The notes under the pieces are model-generated. The model made no database searches. It worked only from the letters and a program-made list of their open reading frames with translations, and was not told the DNA's origin. A DNA stretch of 64,000 nucleotides from Clostridia bacterium. Its GTDB lineage: Bacteria > Bacillota > Clostridia > Oscillospirales > Acutalibacteraceae. How positions within the stretch are numbered: position 1 is the stretch's first letter; every line of letters starts with the position of its first letter. This document shows, piece after piece, positions 1 to 8,857 of this stretch. The position numbers and the translations under genes were made by a program. The stretch is from assembly GCA_017452785.1 (NCBI GenBank), contig JAFTLT010000022.1, positions 37,553 to 101,552 on the forward strand. Reading direction: 5' to 3'.

Positions 1-2
1 GT

Positions 3-395
3 AGCAGTAATATGTTTTTTAATATAAGCCACAGTGGCAGGTTTGTTGCAGTGGCACTGTCAGACAGTGAGGTTGGCTGTGATATTCAGGAAATAAAACC
101 TTATAACCCTAAGGTTGCAAAAAGGAATTATTGCCGTGAGGAAACAGCTCTCATTGAAAATGCCGAAGATAAAGACAGCATCTTTATAAAATTGTGGGCG
201 CTGAAGGAAAGTGTGCTGAAATACACGGGCAAAGGCATTTCGGGCGGACTTGCCACCTATGATTTTTCAGCCTTTGCAGATGAAGTGAAATTCACTGCCT
301 ATGGCTATGAGTTTTATACATTCAGATTGGAAGACACATTTTTTGCTCTTTGCTATGAGGGCGGAAATGTTGAAATAATAAAAACCGAAGTGTAA
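3..395 (+). CDS. Sfp-type 4'-phosphopantetheinyl transferase, 3' part
   Basis: This is the C-terminal part of a phosphopantetheinyl transferase, which moves the phosphopantetheine arm of CoA to a serine of carrier proteins. The frame is open to the left window edge, so the start lies outside; the ATG at 12 is internal. Visible family marks are NISHSG, the metal-binding GCDIQ and the helix LWALKESVLKYTGKG, which matches the W-x-x-K-E-S/A-x-x-K signature. The next gene starts 17 bases downstream, so the two are probably co-transcribed. A carrier protein that could be its substrate lies at 23957. Confidence 0.85.
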   Translation, partial: SSNMFFNISHSGRFVAVALSDSEVGCDIQEIKPYNPKVAKRNYCREETALIENAEDKDSIFIKLWALKESVLKYTGKGISGGLATYDFSAFADEVKFTAYGYEFYTFRLEDTFFALCYEGGNVEIIKTEV

Positions 396-412
396 GTTGA
401 AAGGAGAAAAAA

Positions 413-1828
413 ATGAACTCACTCAAGTACATCAAAAGTAAAATCGGCTACGGTGTAGGCGCAATAGGTCTTGACCTTAGCTACGGAATGTTTTACAGCT
501 TTCTTGCAAAATATCTCACTGATGTTTTAGGCATGAAGGCATCATTCCTTCTTATACTCACACCTATTGCAAGACTCTGGGATGGCATCAACGACCCGAT
601 GATGGGCACTATTGTTGATAACACCCACACAAAAATGGGCAAATATCGTCCTTGGATTCTCAGAGGTTCAATCCTCAACGCTATTGTACTTATTTTCTTG
701 TTTTCAAACCCCTTTAAGCTGACAGGCGCAGCGCTTATGGCTTATGTTGCTGTTATGTATGTTGGTTGGGGTATGAGTAACACACTGGCTGATATTCCCT
801 ATTGGTCAATGGTGCCTTCATTCACAAGTGACCCTGAGGAAAGAAGCCTTGTTTCAACTATTGCAAGAGTTTTCTCAGGTCTGGGTCAGGGTATAGTTTC
901 AATCCTTGCTCCCGTTGTTATGACAGCAGTGAGCGTTACAACTGCTCTTGATGAAAACGGCGAACTGGTTAAGGTTCACGATGCAAGAAGTTATTTTATC
1001 TGTGCTGTTGTTTGTGCTATTGCTCTTATTTTCTTCTCAAGTGTCAGTGTTGCCACCACAAAAGAGACACAGCAGACTCAGGCGGGTGAAAAGTTCTCAT
1101 TCAAGCGTACTCTTGAAATTATCAAGTCAAATGACCAGCTTCTTGTGTTTATGCTTTTTGCAATGATTTCAAATGCAGGCTGGTACCTGACATCAGGTGT
1201 TGCAACCTATTATTTCGACGTTGTTGTGGGTGACCCAAATAAGCAGGCTACCTTCTCAACAAGTCAGGCTGTTGGCTCAGTTGTGGGTCTTCTTGTGCTT
1301 CCCATACTCACAAAGGTTATGTCAAAGCGCAAGGCTTATCAGACATCACTTATTCTTTGCGCAATAGGCTACACCGGCATGGCAGTGGGTGCATTCACAG
1401 AAACCTTCATTCTTATGAATATCTGCTACTGCATAGGTGCTATCGGTATGTCATCAATGTTTATTGCTCAGACTATCTTCCTTGCAGACGTTGTTGACTA
1501 CGGTGAAGTTAAAATGGGCTTCAGAGCTGAGTCAATCACCTTCTCGATGAAGGGCTTCCTGCAGAAAATGGCATACACCATTCAGACAATTATTCTCTTT
1601 GTTTCTCTGGGTGTATCAAAATATGACGGCAGCCTTCACAACGCAAACCCTGAAAGTGCAAAGCTTGCAATCACAGTTATGCTGACGGTTATTCCTCCCG
1701 TGCTGTTTGTGATTTCACTTATCATCTTCACGACAAAATTCAAGCTCCATGGCGAGTTTATGGATAACGTTACAAAGATAGTTACAGAAAACAGAGCAAA
1801 GAGAGAAGCTGCTGCAGGCGAAAACTAA
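413..1828 (+). CDS. MFS transporter of the GPH (glycoside-pentoside-hexuronide:cation symporter) family
   Basis: A 471-residue integral membrane protein with about 12 hydrophobic segments. The N-terminal WDGINDPMMGTIVDNT segment matches the conserved loop of MelB-type sodium/proton-coupled sugar symporters, and the length is typical. The substrate cannot be read from sequence. It follows the phosphopantetheinyl transferase gene closely, with an AGGAG site 7-11 bases before the ATG. A second, longer GPH-type protein lies at 24292 beside a carrier protein and an acyl ligase. The substrate may therefore be something other than a sugar; this is inference. Confidence 0.85.
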   Translation: MNSLKYIKSKIGYGVGAIGLDLSYGMFYSFLAKYLTDVLGMKASFLLILTPIARLWDGINDPMMGTIVDNTHTKMGKYRPWILRGSILNAIVLIFLFSNPFKLTGAALMAYVAVMYVGWGMSNTLADIPYWSMVPSFTSDPEERSLVSTIARVFSGLGQGIVSILAPVVMTAVSVTTALDENGELVKVHDARSYFICAVVCAIALIFFSSVSVATTKETQQTQAGEKFSFKRTLEIIKSNDQLLVFMLFAMISNAGWYLTSGVATYYFDVVVGDPNKQATFSTSQAVGSVVGLLVLPILTKVMSKRKAYQTSLILCAIGYTGMAVGAFTETFILMNICYCIGAIGMSSMFIAQTIFLADVVDYGEVKMGFRAESITFSMKGFLQKMAYTIQTIILFVSLGVSKYDGSLHNANPESAKLAITVMLTVIPPVLFVISLIIFTTKFKLHGEFMDNVTKIVTENRAKREAAAGEN

Positions 1829-1836
1829 TTGAATAT

Positions 1837-1872
1837 AAAATGCTAAATGCAAAGTTTGTGTTTAGCATTTTT
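1837..1872 (+). terminator. intrinsic terminator after the GPH transporter gene
   Basis: AAAATGCTAAA pairs with TTTAGCATTTT around a 13-base loop and runs into a T tract. It ends the first operon. Confidence 0.8.
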
Positions 1873-1889
1873 CATTTTTTATGGGGACT

Positions 1890-1917
1890 TTTCACTTAAA
1901 TTTCACATTGGTATAAT
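1890..1917 (+). promoter_or_regulatory. candidate promoter with an OmpR-type direct repeat
   Basis: TTTCAC occurs twice, 11 bases apart, at 1890 and 1901. This is the spacing usual for OmpR/PhoB-family binding sites. A TATAAT lies at 1912-1917, and a second possible -10 (TATAAT) lies at 1949-1954. The site sits just before the response regulator gene, so autoregulation is plausible but not shown. Confidence 0.45.
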
Positions 1918-1978
1918 ATAATAGTTAAAAAATACAGCAGTTTTATGTTATAATAAAGCTGAAATGTGAGGTGTAAAT

Positions 1979-2659
1979 ATGGGAAAGATATTAGTTGTTG
2001 ATGACGATAAAAGAATAAATGAGCTTATGGTTGATATTTTCACTATGGAAGGCTTTGATGTGCTTTATGCTTTTGACGGTGATGAAGCTATCGAAATACT
2101 TGAGCAGGTCAGTGATATTGAGGTTGTAATTCTCGATATTATGATGCCCAGAATTGACGGCTGGGATTCTCTTGCCTACATAAAAATGCATTTTGATGTC
2201 AAGGTTATAATGCTCACAGCTCTTGACGATGAAGAGTATGAGGTCAGAGGCATAAGAAGCGGTGCAGATGACTATATCACAAAGCCTTTCAAGCGTGCTG
2301 TTCTTTTAGAGCGTGTAAAGCGCCTTTTAAGCAGCTATAAGGACAGAACGGACACCAAATATATCAGCGGACCTCTCACATTGATAAAAAGTGAATGCAG
2401 AGCTTATGTTGACGGGGTACCCATAAAACTGACAACAAAAGAGTTTCAGCTGCTTATGCTGCTTATGAAAAACGGCAGACACGCTCTTTCAAGAGAAACA
2501 ATACTTGCTAAGGTGTGGGGCTATGAATATGACGGCAATGACAGAACAATTGACACCCACATAAAAATGCTGCGACACGCTTTAGGCGATTACGGATATG
2601 TTATAAGAACAATCAGAGGCACAGGCTACAGCTTTGATGCAGAGGTAATTGAAAAATGA
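1979..2659 (+). CDS. OmpR-family two-component response regulator
   Basis: A 226-residue cytoplasmic transcription factor. The receiver domain covers about residues 1-120, with the acidic pair near residues 9-10, phospho-acceptor Asp53 in VVILDIMMPR and Lys102 in the ITKPFK turn. A winged-helix DNA-binding domain covers about 130-222 (RTIDTHIKMLRHAL, IRTIRGTGYSF). The start follows GTGAGGTG by about 7 bases. Its stop overlaps the start of the kinase gene (ATGA), so the two form a translationally coupled pair. The VanY-like gene downstream suggests a cell-wall role, but the signal is unknown. Confidence 0.93.
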   Translation: MGKILVVDDDKRINELMVDIFTMEGFDVLYAFDGDEAIEILEQVSDIEVVILDIMMPRIDGWDSLAYIKMHFDVKVIMLTALDDEEYEVRGIRSGADDYITKPFKRAVLLERVKRLLSSYKDRTDTKYISGPLTLIKSECRAYVDGVPIKLTTKEFQLLMLLMKNGRHALSRETILAKVWGYEYDGNDRTIDTHIKMLRHALGDYGYVIRTIRGTGYSFDAEVIEK

Positions 2660-4065
2660 TAAAGAGCTTTCGTTTAAAAGTAATTTTCTCTTTTACTGTT
2701 GCTATTCTGTTTTGCATTGCACTGCTTATAACAAGCTGCAAGTTTATGCTAAGGCCTATATTTATCTATGACACAAAAAACAGCCTTGAAAATTATGCTC
2801 AGCTTATTGCAGATGCCTATGCAGGCGGCTCGGTTACGGTCAGAAGTCTTATTGATAAATTGGATTCGTCACACGACATACAGTCTGCATTAGTGACAGA
2901 GAATATTGACATAATAGTCAACAGCGGCGAAGAGATATTTCCTGCTTCATATAAGGTGACACAGCTCAGGCAATGGGTAGATATTTATGAAAAGGATAAA
3001 AACAAAGACGGCGTATACTGCAATGAAATAATTGACTCAACAGATAATCTTGCAAGAGTGGTTTATGTTGAGCGTATAGATGACAGCAGCTATATATGCA
3101 TGAGCAAGGTTGTCAGAGGCATTGACCAGGAGGTGAGAATTGCAACCTATGTTATATCGGGAATAGGCATAATGGTTATTCTTATGGGTGCAGTTATTTG
3201 GAGTGTGCTGACAAGACCCTTCACAAAGCATATGGAAAAAATGAGTGAAGTGACGAAGAAAATGTCGCAGCTTGAGTTTGACGAAAAAATTAATTACAAG
3301 AGCAGTGATGAAATAGGTCTTCTGGCTAAAAGCATTGACGAAATGAGCGGTGAGTTGAAAAAGAGTATTGAGAAGCTTCAGAAGGATGTTGACAGAAGAA
3401 AACGGCTTATAAGAGATATTTCTCACGAGCTGAAAACTCCCGTAACAACAGTAAGAGGCTACACAGAGAATATAGAGATAGTTGCAGGTGATAACGAAAG
3501 AATAAAGCGTTACTGCAGCATAATGCTTGAAGAGTGTGATGTTATAGAGTCTTTGTTAAGTGAGCTGCTTCATATGTCAAAGTTGGAGGATGAGGGCTAT
3601 GAGTGCCGTATGGAGATAATAGACACCTGCGGTCTTGAAAACAAAATAAAAGCAAGGCTCAGAAATGAATTCGGCGAAAAGGATATAGATGTCAGCTTTG
3701 AAAAGGCAGTGATTTGTGCGAATGAAACTCTCACTGAAAGAGCAGTTTTCAATTATATATCAAATGCCGTGAAATACAGAACTCCTGACACGCCCATAAC
3801 TGTTAAAGGCTACTGTGAAAAAGACGGTTACACCTTTACTGTCAGCAACCACGGCAATGAAATCAGCCCGGAAGACAGAGAGCTTATGTGGGATGTATTT
3901 TATAAGAGTGACAAATCACGCAGTAGAAGCACAAAGGGTCATGGCATCGGGCTGACAATGGTTAAGCAAATTGCCCTGCTTCATGGCGGTGAAGTTGCAA
4001 TTGAAAGCGAAAACGGAATAAACACGTTTATTATCCGGTTTCCTAATCAGCAAAATAAAGCCTGA
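2656..4065 (+). CDS. membrane sensor histidine kinase
   Basis: A 469-residue kinase, the partner of the preceding regulator. Membrane segments lie at about residues 8-28 and 163-185 and enclose an extracytoplasmic domain of about 130 residues. A HAMP linker follows at about 186-240. The H-box is DISHELKTPVTTVRGY with His257. The ATP-binding region carries the N-box (FNYISNAVKY) and a G-box (GHGIGLTMVKQI). It overlaps the regulator gene by 4 bases. A terminator at 4133 closes the pair. Confidence 0.93.
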   Translation: MIKSFRLKVIFSFTVAILFCIALLITSCKFMLRPIFIYDTKNSLENYAQLIADAYAGGSVTVRSLIDKLDSSHDIQSALVTENIDIIVNSGEEIFPASYKVTQLRQWVDIYEKDKNKDGVYCNEIIDSTDNLARVVYVERIDDSSYICMSKVVRGIDQEVRIATYVISGIGIMVILMGAVIWSVLTRPFTKHMEKMSEVTKKMSQLEFDEKINYKSSDEIGLLAKSIDEMSGELKKSIEKLQKDVDRRKRLIRDISHELKTPVTTVRGYTENIEIVAGDNERIKRYCSIMLEECDVIESLLSELLHMSKLEDEGYECRMEIIDTCGLENKIKARLRNEFGEKDIDVSFEKAVICANETLTERAVFNYISNAVKYRTPDTPITVKGYCEKDGYTFTVSNHGNEISPEDRELMWDVFYKSDKSRSRSTKGHGIGLTMVKQIALLHGGEVAIESENGINTFIIRFPNQQNKA

Positions 4066-4132
4066 GTGTACGTGTCATAGTTTTGCTATAGACGAAACAC
4101 TTTCCCACTCTTAACAGATGCAAAATCAAATT

Positions 4133-4166
4133 AATCCGTCTGATAAAAATTTCAGGCGGATTTTAC
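4133..4166 (+). terminator. intrinsic terminator after the histidine kinase gene
   Basis: AATCCGTCTGA pairs with TCAGGCGGATT (one G-T pair) and is followed by TTT. Confidence 0.7.
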
Positions 4167-4241
4167 ATTTTTTCTATTGCGTTTTTTATCTTTTAGGTAT
4201 AGTATTATACTTACCACAACAAACAGAAAGAGGACGATCAG

Positions 4242-5285
4242 GTGAGAAATAAAGCAATTGGCTGTTTGATAATATTTCTTGCAGCTTTGATAGTAGGTCT
4301 TTACTTTGTCGGACCAAGTGTAAGAGATAAGCTTTTCACAACTCAGGTTGCAAGCGAGGATACAATTACCACTACTCGGCAGAGTACAACCAACGAAACA
4401 ACAACAGCTGCCACAACGGTTTCGCAGACACAGACTACCACTCATATTCAGCAGGTGGTTACAACCACTGCACCTCAGAACAGCGTTTACACCGAAAAAG
4501 AGGAAAATGTCTGGGCAACGAGAGATGTCAATATCAGGGCAAAGCCTACCACTAATTCAAAACAAGTGGGCAAGCTCCATGAGGGCAACAAAATTCTCAG
4601 ACTTGCCAAGGGTACTGACGGCTGGAGCCGTGTTATGTTTGAGGGTGAGGTCTGCTATATTTACAGCGAATATCTCACAACAACCGAACCTTTTAAGGTC
4701 AGCAGCAACAGAACAGTTATTGACCCCACGGGGGAGGACTGGAATCTTGTTGTCGTCAACACCAAAAGAGAAATTCCTGCCGACTATGTGCCGAAGCTGG
4801 CTGAAGTTGCATCATCGGGAGTATATATGGATTACCGTGTTGCACCGTATTATAACGCAATGTATGAGGCGGCTAAAAAAGACGGCATAATTCTCACACC
4901 TTATTCAGGTTACCGTTCATACGCAAGGCAGCAGCGAAACTATAATAACCTGACACAGCAGTATATGACACAGTATTCTCTTTCTAAAGAGGATGCAGCA
5001 GCAAAGGCCGCAACGGTTATTCTGCCACCGGGAACAAGTGAACATAACTTGGGTCTTGCTATGGATATATGCAACACTAACTCAACCTTTAAAAATCAGA
5101 AGGAATATAAGTGGCTCACAGAGCACGCCCATGAATACGGCTTTATTCTCAGGTACACTGCCGAAAAGCAACCTATAACAGGAATTATCCCTGAGCCGTG
5201 GCACTGGAGATTTGTGGGAGTGGAATATGCTGAAAAAATCAAAAACAGCGGACTTTGCCTTGAAGAATATCTCGGAATTGAATAA
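4242..5285 (+). CDS. VanY-type D-alanyl-D-alanine carboxypeptidase with SH3b domain
   Basis: A 347-residue membrane-anchored enzyme predicted to trim the terminal D-Ala of peptidoglycan stem peptides. A GTG start follows AGAAAGAGGA. Residues about 5-25 form a membrane anchor, followed by a Thr-rich linker (about 35-80). A bacterial SH3 domain covers about 88-145 (VNIRAKPTTNSKQVG). The M15 peptidase domain covers about 160-345, with the zinc-site features SEHNLGLAMDIC and EPWHWRF. It lies downstream of a two-component pair, as vanY does, but no vanH, ligase or vanX gene is present. I read it as a housekeeping wall enzyme. Confidence 0.9.
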   Translation: MRNKAIGCLIIFLAALIVGLYFVGPSVRDKLFTTQVASEDTITTTRQSTTNETTTAATTVSQTQTTTHIQQVVTTTAPQNSVYTEKEENVWATRDVNIRAKPTTNSKQVGKLHEGNKILRLAKGTDGWSRVMFEGEVCYIYSEYLTTTEPFKVSSNRTVIDPTGEDWNLVVVNTKREIPADYVPKLAEVASSGVYMDYRVAPYYNAMYEAAKKDGIILTPYSGYRSYARQQRNYNNLTQQYMTQYSLSKEDAAAKAATVILPPGTSEHNLGLAMDICNTNSTFKNQKEYKWLTEHAHEYGFILRYTAEKQPITGIIPEPWHWRFVGVEYAEKIKNSGLCLEEYLGIE

Positions 5286-5287
5286 AA

Positions 5288-5328
5288 CAAAAGAGGACTG
5301 TATCAGCGAAGTGTACAGTCCCTTTTAT
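5288..5328 (+). terminator. intrinsic terminator after the VanY-like gene
   Basis: AAAAGAGGACTGTA pairs with TACAGTCCCTTTT. It directly follows the carboxypeptidase stop codon. Confidence 0.75.
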
Positions 5329-5333
5329 ATAAT

Positions 5334-5363
5334 GAAAAAGAACCTCTCTTTAAGAGAAGTTCT
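5334..5363 (-). terminator. intrinsic terminator of rpmB
   Basis: On the minus strand AGAACTTCTCTT pairs with AAGAGAGGTTCT and is followed by a T run. It lies just beyond the end of rpmB. Confidence 0.65.
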
Positions 5364-5384
5364 GTAATCATCAATATCCTATAA

Positions 5385-5573
5385 TCAGATAGCGCGAGTA
5401 ACCTTGCCTGAGCGTAAGCAACGAGTGCAAGCGTGAACTCTCTTAGGAGAGCCGTTAACGATAGCCTTTACGCGCTTTACGTTGGGTTTCCATGTTCTGT
5501 TTGAACGTCTGTGTGAGTGGGATACTTTGATGCCGAAGGATACATCCTTGCCGCAGAAATCACATTTTGCCAT
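5385..5573 (-). CDS. rpmB: 50S ribosomal protein L28
   Basis: A 62-residue ribosomal protein of the large subunit. The order MAKCDFCGKDVSFG, SHSHRRSNRTWKPN and CTRCLRSGKV is typical of L28, with the two CxxC pairs of the zinc-binding form. I choose the ATG at 5573 because AAGGAGGT lies 7 bases upstream. The longer frame, starting GTG at 5582, would place its start on that ribosome binding site. It is divergent from recA. Confidence 0.95.
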   Translation of the reverse strand: MAKCDFCGKDVSFGIKVSHSHRRSNRTWKPNVKRVKAIVNGSPKRVHACTRCLRSGKVTRAI

Positions 5574-5677
5574 GTGTCGCACCTCCTTAAATATATTAAA
5601 CTACATAAGCAGGGAATATAATAACAGAAATCAAAATAAAATGCAAGTCTTTTTTGAGAATTTCTTTATAAAAACTG

Positions 5678-5729
5678 TTGATTTTTTTATTTAATTGTAG
5701 TATAATGCTATCAAACGAACATTTGTACG
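5678..5729 (+). promoter_or_regulatory. recA promoter with LexA/DinR-type SOS box
   Basis: TTGATT (5678-5683) and TATAAT (5701-5706) are 17 bases apart. CGAACATTTGTACG at 5716-5729 overlaps the expected start of transcription. It matches the Gram-positive LexA box CGAAC-N4-GTTCG with one mismatch. Repression of recA by LexA until DNA damage is the expected reading. Confidence 0.8.
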
Positions 5730-5747
5730 ATTGGGAGGACAAAATCC

Positions 5748-6872
5748 ATGGCAGATAAAAGCAGTGCACTCAATGCAGCTCTGGCGCAGATTGAAAAGCA
5801 ATACGGCAAGGGAGCAGTTATGCGTCTTGGTCAGAACACGGAAATGAATGTTGAAGCAATTTCAACAGGCTCACTTTCACTTGACCTTGCAACAGGCATA
5901 GGCGGGCTTCCGAAGGGAAGAATAGTTGAAATCTACGGCCCCGAATCATCAGGTAAAACAACTCTTGCACTTCACTGTATTGCCGAAGCTCAAAAGGCAG
6001 GCGGCGAGGCAGCCTTTATTGATGCTGAGCACGCACTTGACCCTGTTTATGCAAGGGGCATAGGTGTTGATGTTGATTCACTTCTTGTTTCACAGCCGGA
6101 TAACGGTGAAGATGCCCTTTCAATCACAGAGGCTCTTGCACGTTCAGGTGCTCTTGATATAATTGTTGTTGACTCTGTTGCTGCTCTTGTTCCCAGAGCA
6201 GAAATCGAGGGTGAAATGGGTGACAGTCATGTTGGTTTGCATGCAAGACTTATGTCACAGGCACTCAGAAAGCTCACAGCAGTTATTGCTAAGTCAAATA
6301 CTCTTGTTATTTTCATTAATCAGCTTCGTGAAAAGGTTGGTGTTATCTACGGCAACCCTGAGGTTACCACAGGCGGTCGTGCACTTAAATTCTATTCTTC
6401 AATGAGAATTGATGTCAGAAAAATTGAGCAGCTCAAGGCTTCAGGCAATGAGTTCATCGGTGCAAGAACAAGAGCAAAAATCGTTAAGAATAAGGTTTCA
6501 CCTCCGTTTAAAGAGGGTGAATTCGATATTATGTACGGCACAGGCATATCCCGTGAGGGTGAAATAGTTGACCTTGCTGTTAAGTTTGATATTATCAACA
6601 AGAGCGGTGCATGGTTCTCTTACGGTGAAACAAGACTCGGTCAGGGCAGAGATAACGTTAAAGCTCTTTTAAAGAAAGAGGATTCTCTGCGTGAGGAAAT
6701 TGACAGGAAGGTCAGAGAACGCTTTATGGAAGAAAAGGCTGCAGGTCAGGGCAAGGGCAAAGCTGAGGAAGCCAAGGCTCCTGCCGCAGAAGAAAAGAAG
6801 CCTGCCGTGAGAAGAACTGCAAGCTCAGTCAGAGCAAAAATAGACATTCTTGTTGACGATGATGACGAATAA
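5748..6872 (+). CDS. recA: recombinase RecA
   Basis: A 374-residue DNA strand-exchange ATPase and LexA co-protease. Walker A is GPESSGKTT, Walker B includes [12 protein letters not shown], and the DNA-binding loop region is around [22 protein letters not shown]. The C-terminal tail is Lys/Glu/Ala-rich and ends in Asp residues, as usual. The start has GGGAGG 9 bases upstream. Its TAA overlaps the ATG of recX by one base, so RecA and its modulator are co-translated. Confidence 0.98.
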   Translation: MADKSSALNAALAQIEKQYGKGAVMRLGQNTEMNVEAISTGSLSLDLATGIGGLPKGRIVEIYGPESSGKTTLALHCIAEAQKAGGEAAFIDAEHALDPVYARGIGVDVDSLLVSQPDNGEDALSITEALARSGALDIIVVDSVAALVPRAEIEGEMGDSHVGLHARLMSQALRKLTAVIAKSNTLVIFINQLREKVGVIYGNPEVTTGGRALKFYSSMRIDVRKIEQLKASGNEFIGARTRAKIVKNKVSPPFKEGEFDIMYGTGISREGEIVDLAVKFDIINKSGAWFSYGETRLGQGRDNVKALLKKEDSLREEIDRKVRERFMEEKAAGQGKGKAEEAKAPAAEEKKPAVRRTASSVRAKIDILVDDDDE

Positions 6873-7501
6873 TGAAACTGACATATAAAAAAGGAAAACA
6901 GGATAAAATTCACATTTCAGTCGACGGTGAGTATAGCTTTACCGTCGACGAAGCATATTTTCTGTCTTTAGGCATTTATAACGGAAAAGAGATAGGCATA
7001 GAAGAACTGAGTGAGCTTAAGGAAAATGTAAACATAAGACGTGCCTATAACTATGCAGTGTCGCTTCTTGCAAGGCGTGACCACAGTGAGAGAGAACTGA
7101 AAGACAAGCTCTCACTAAAAGGGTACAAAGAAGGTGCTGAAGAAGCTGTTGAAAAGCTTAAAAAGGGCGGCTATGTTGATGACAGCCGTTTTGCAAGGCT
7201 CTATGTCAGAGAATTGCAGACTCTCAAAAAGTACGGCAAAAGGCGCATAGAGCAGGAGCTTTTCAGAAAAGGTGTTGACAGGGATATAATAAGAGAGGTT
7301 TTAGACGAAACGGAGTTTGACGAAGATGAGCTCGTCAGGCTAATTGAGCGAAAATATGCCCGTTATCTCGGTGACGAAAAGGGTGTAAAAAAGACAATTA
7401 ATGCCCTTCTCAGACTTGGCTACAGCTATAGTGAAATCCGTGACGCACTGCGGCAAATCAGTGAAAACACAGAATTGGACGATGAGGTTTTTTATGAGTA
7501 A
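6872..7501 (+). CDS. recX: regulatory protein RecX
   Basis: A 209-residue RecA modulator made of helical three-helix repeats. Family marks include the segments RRDHSERELKDKL, YVDDSRFARLYVRE and KYGKRRIEQEL. It starts on the last base of recA's stop codon, and its own end overlaps rimO by 8 bases. The arrangement recA-recX is widespread in Firmicutes. Confidence 0.93.
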   Translation: MKLTYKKGKQDKIHISVDGEYSFTVDEAYFLSLGIYNGKEIGIEELSELKENVNIRRAYNYAVSLLARRDHSERELKDKLSLKGYKEGAEEAVEKLKKGGYVDDSRFARLYVRELQTLKKYGKRRIEQELFRKGVDRDIIREVLDETEFDEDELVRLIERKYARYLGDEKGVKKTINALLRLGYSYSEIRDALRQISENTELDDEVFYE

Positions 7502-8825
7502 AGTTGGAATGATATCTTTAGGTTGCCCAAAAAATCAGGTTGATGCAGAAATGCTGCTCTCACGCCTTAATGATTCTGGCTTTGAGATAGTCGGTGATGT
7601 TGAGGCTGATATTGTTATTATCAACACTTGCGGTTTTATAGGCGATGCAAAAAAAGAGGCAATTGACACTATTCTGGAAATTTGTCAGCTCAAGGACGAG
7701 GGCATTGTGGGTGCTGTTGTTGTCACAGGCTGTCTTGCTCAGCGTTATAAAGAGGAGATAATGAAGGAAATCCCTGAGGTTGATGCAGTTGTGGGCATCG
7801 GCGGTAACATTGACATTGTGTCCGTATGTCGCGATGTGCTTAGAAATAAAAAGGTAAATTTTTTCCCGCCGAAGCTGTTACTGCCATTAGAGGGTGACAG
7901 AATGCTGACCACACCTGCGCACTATGCTTATCTTAAAATTGCAGAGGGATGCTCCAACTGCTGCACTTACTGTGCTATACCTAAAATAAGAGGCAAATTC
8001 CGCAGCCGTGAAATGGAAAATATTATAGCCGAAGCAAAGTCTCTTGCTGCAAACGGAGTTAAAGAGCTCATTGTTGTGGCACAGGATACCACAAAATACG
8101 GCATAGATTTATACGGTGAGCTGAAGCTTTCCGAGCTTCTTCGTGAGCTTTGCAGAATAGACGGCATTGAGTGGATACGCACCCTTTACTGCTATCCTGA
8201 ATCAATAACCGATGAGCTTATTGACACCATGGCAAGTGAAAGCAAAATCTGCAAATATATTGATATACCCCTTCAGCACTGTGACGGCAGTGTGCTGGGA
8301 AGAATGAACCGTAAAGGTGACAGAGAAAGTCTCACGGCACTTATCTGTAAGCTCCGTGAGAGAATTCCCGGCATTATTATCAGAACAACCTTTATTGTGG
8401 GATTTCCCGGGGAAACAGAGAAAAGCTTCGAGAGCTTATGCGAATTCGCTGACGAAATGAAGTTTGACCGCTACGGCTGTTTTGCCTATTCTGCCGAGGA
8501 GGACACTCCGGCGGCACTGATGGAAAATCAGATAGACGAGGATATAAAAGCAGAGCGTGCAGGCATAATGAATTCTCAGCAGCAGCGCATTTTTGAGGAT
8601 AAGCTTGAAGCACTTCTCGGCAAAGAGCTGACAGTTATAGTTGACGGCTTTGATGAGGAAGAAATGCTTTATTTTGGCAGAAGCTATATGGATGCTCCCG
8701 ATATTGACACTGTGGTTATTATCTCAAGCGAAGAGGAGCTGACGGCAGGTCAGTTTGTCATGGGCACTGTTAAGGGCAGCCTTAACGGGGAACTCATTGT
8801 GGAAATTATGAATGAGGAATTATGA
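7494..8825 (+). CDS. rimO: ribosomal protein uS12 methylthiotransferase RimO
   Basis: A 443-residue radical-SAM enzyme that methylthiolates Asp89 of ribosomal protein S12. The N-terminal MTTase domain starts MISLGCPKNQVDAE with conserved cysteines. The radical-SAM motif is C-x3-C-x2-C in EGCSNCCTYCAIPKIRG, and a C-terminal TRAM domain covers about 375-443. I choose ATG 7494 because GAGG lies 6 bases upstream and MSKVGMISLGC is the family N-terminus. A longer in-frame start at 7401 lies inside recX. The last codons (IMNEEL-stop) fall in an AATTATGAATT-type repeat, so the natural C-terminus may have been altered. Confidence 0.95.
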   Translation: MSKVGMISLGCPKNQVDAEMLLSRLNDSGFEIVGDVEADIVIINTCGFIGDAKKEAIDTILEICQLKDEGIVGAVVVTGCLAQRYKEEIMKEIPEVDAVVGIGGNIDIVSVCRDVLRNKKVNFFPPKLLLPLEGDRMLTTPAHYAYLKIAEGCSNCCTYCAIPKIRGKFRSREMENIIAEAKSLAANGVKELIVVAQDTTKYGIDLYGELKLSELLRELCRIDGIEWIRTLYCYPESITDELIDTMASESKICKYIDIPLQHCDGSVLGRMNRKGDRESLTALICKLRERIPGIIIRTTFIVGFPGETEKSFESLCEFADEMKFDRYGCFAYSAEEDTPAALMENQIDEDIKAERAGIMNSQQQRIFEDKLEALLGKELTVIVDGFDEEEMLYFGRSYMDAPDIDTVVIISSEEELTAGQFVMGTVKGSLNGELIVEIMNEEL

Positions 8826-8834
8826 ATTATGAAT
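8818..8834 (+). repeat. AATTATGAATTATGAAT repeat, copy at the rimO end
   Basis: AATTATGAATTATGAAT contains the TGA stop of rimO. The same word occurs at 13092 and 15472, in shortened form at 10034, and inverted and imperfect at 19261. Confidence 0.7.
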
Positions 8835-8857
8835 GAGACAAATTGGAGCAATAATCA

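Noticed and set aside
1979-5285. Glycopeptide-resistance (van) cluster
   Set aside because: Only regulator, kinase and a VanY-like enzyme are present. There is no dehydrogenase, D-Ala-D-Lac ligase or VanX gene, and a terminator separates the parts.
7401-7493. Longer N-terminus for RimO
   Set aside because: The extra 31 codons lie inside recX and do not match the family start. A good ribosome binding site precedes 7494.
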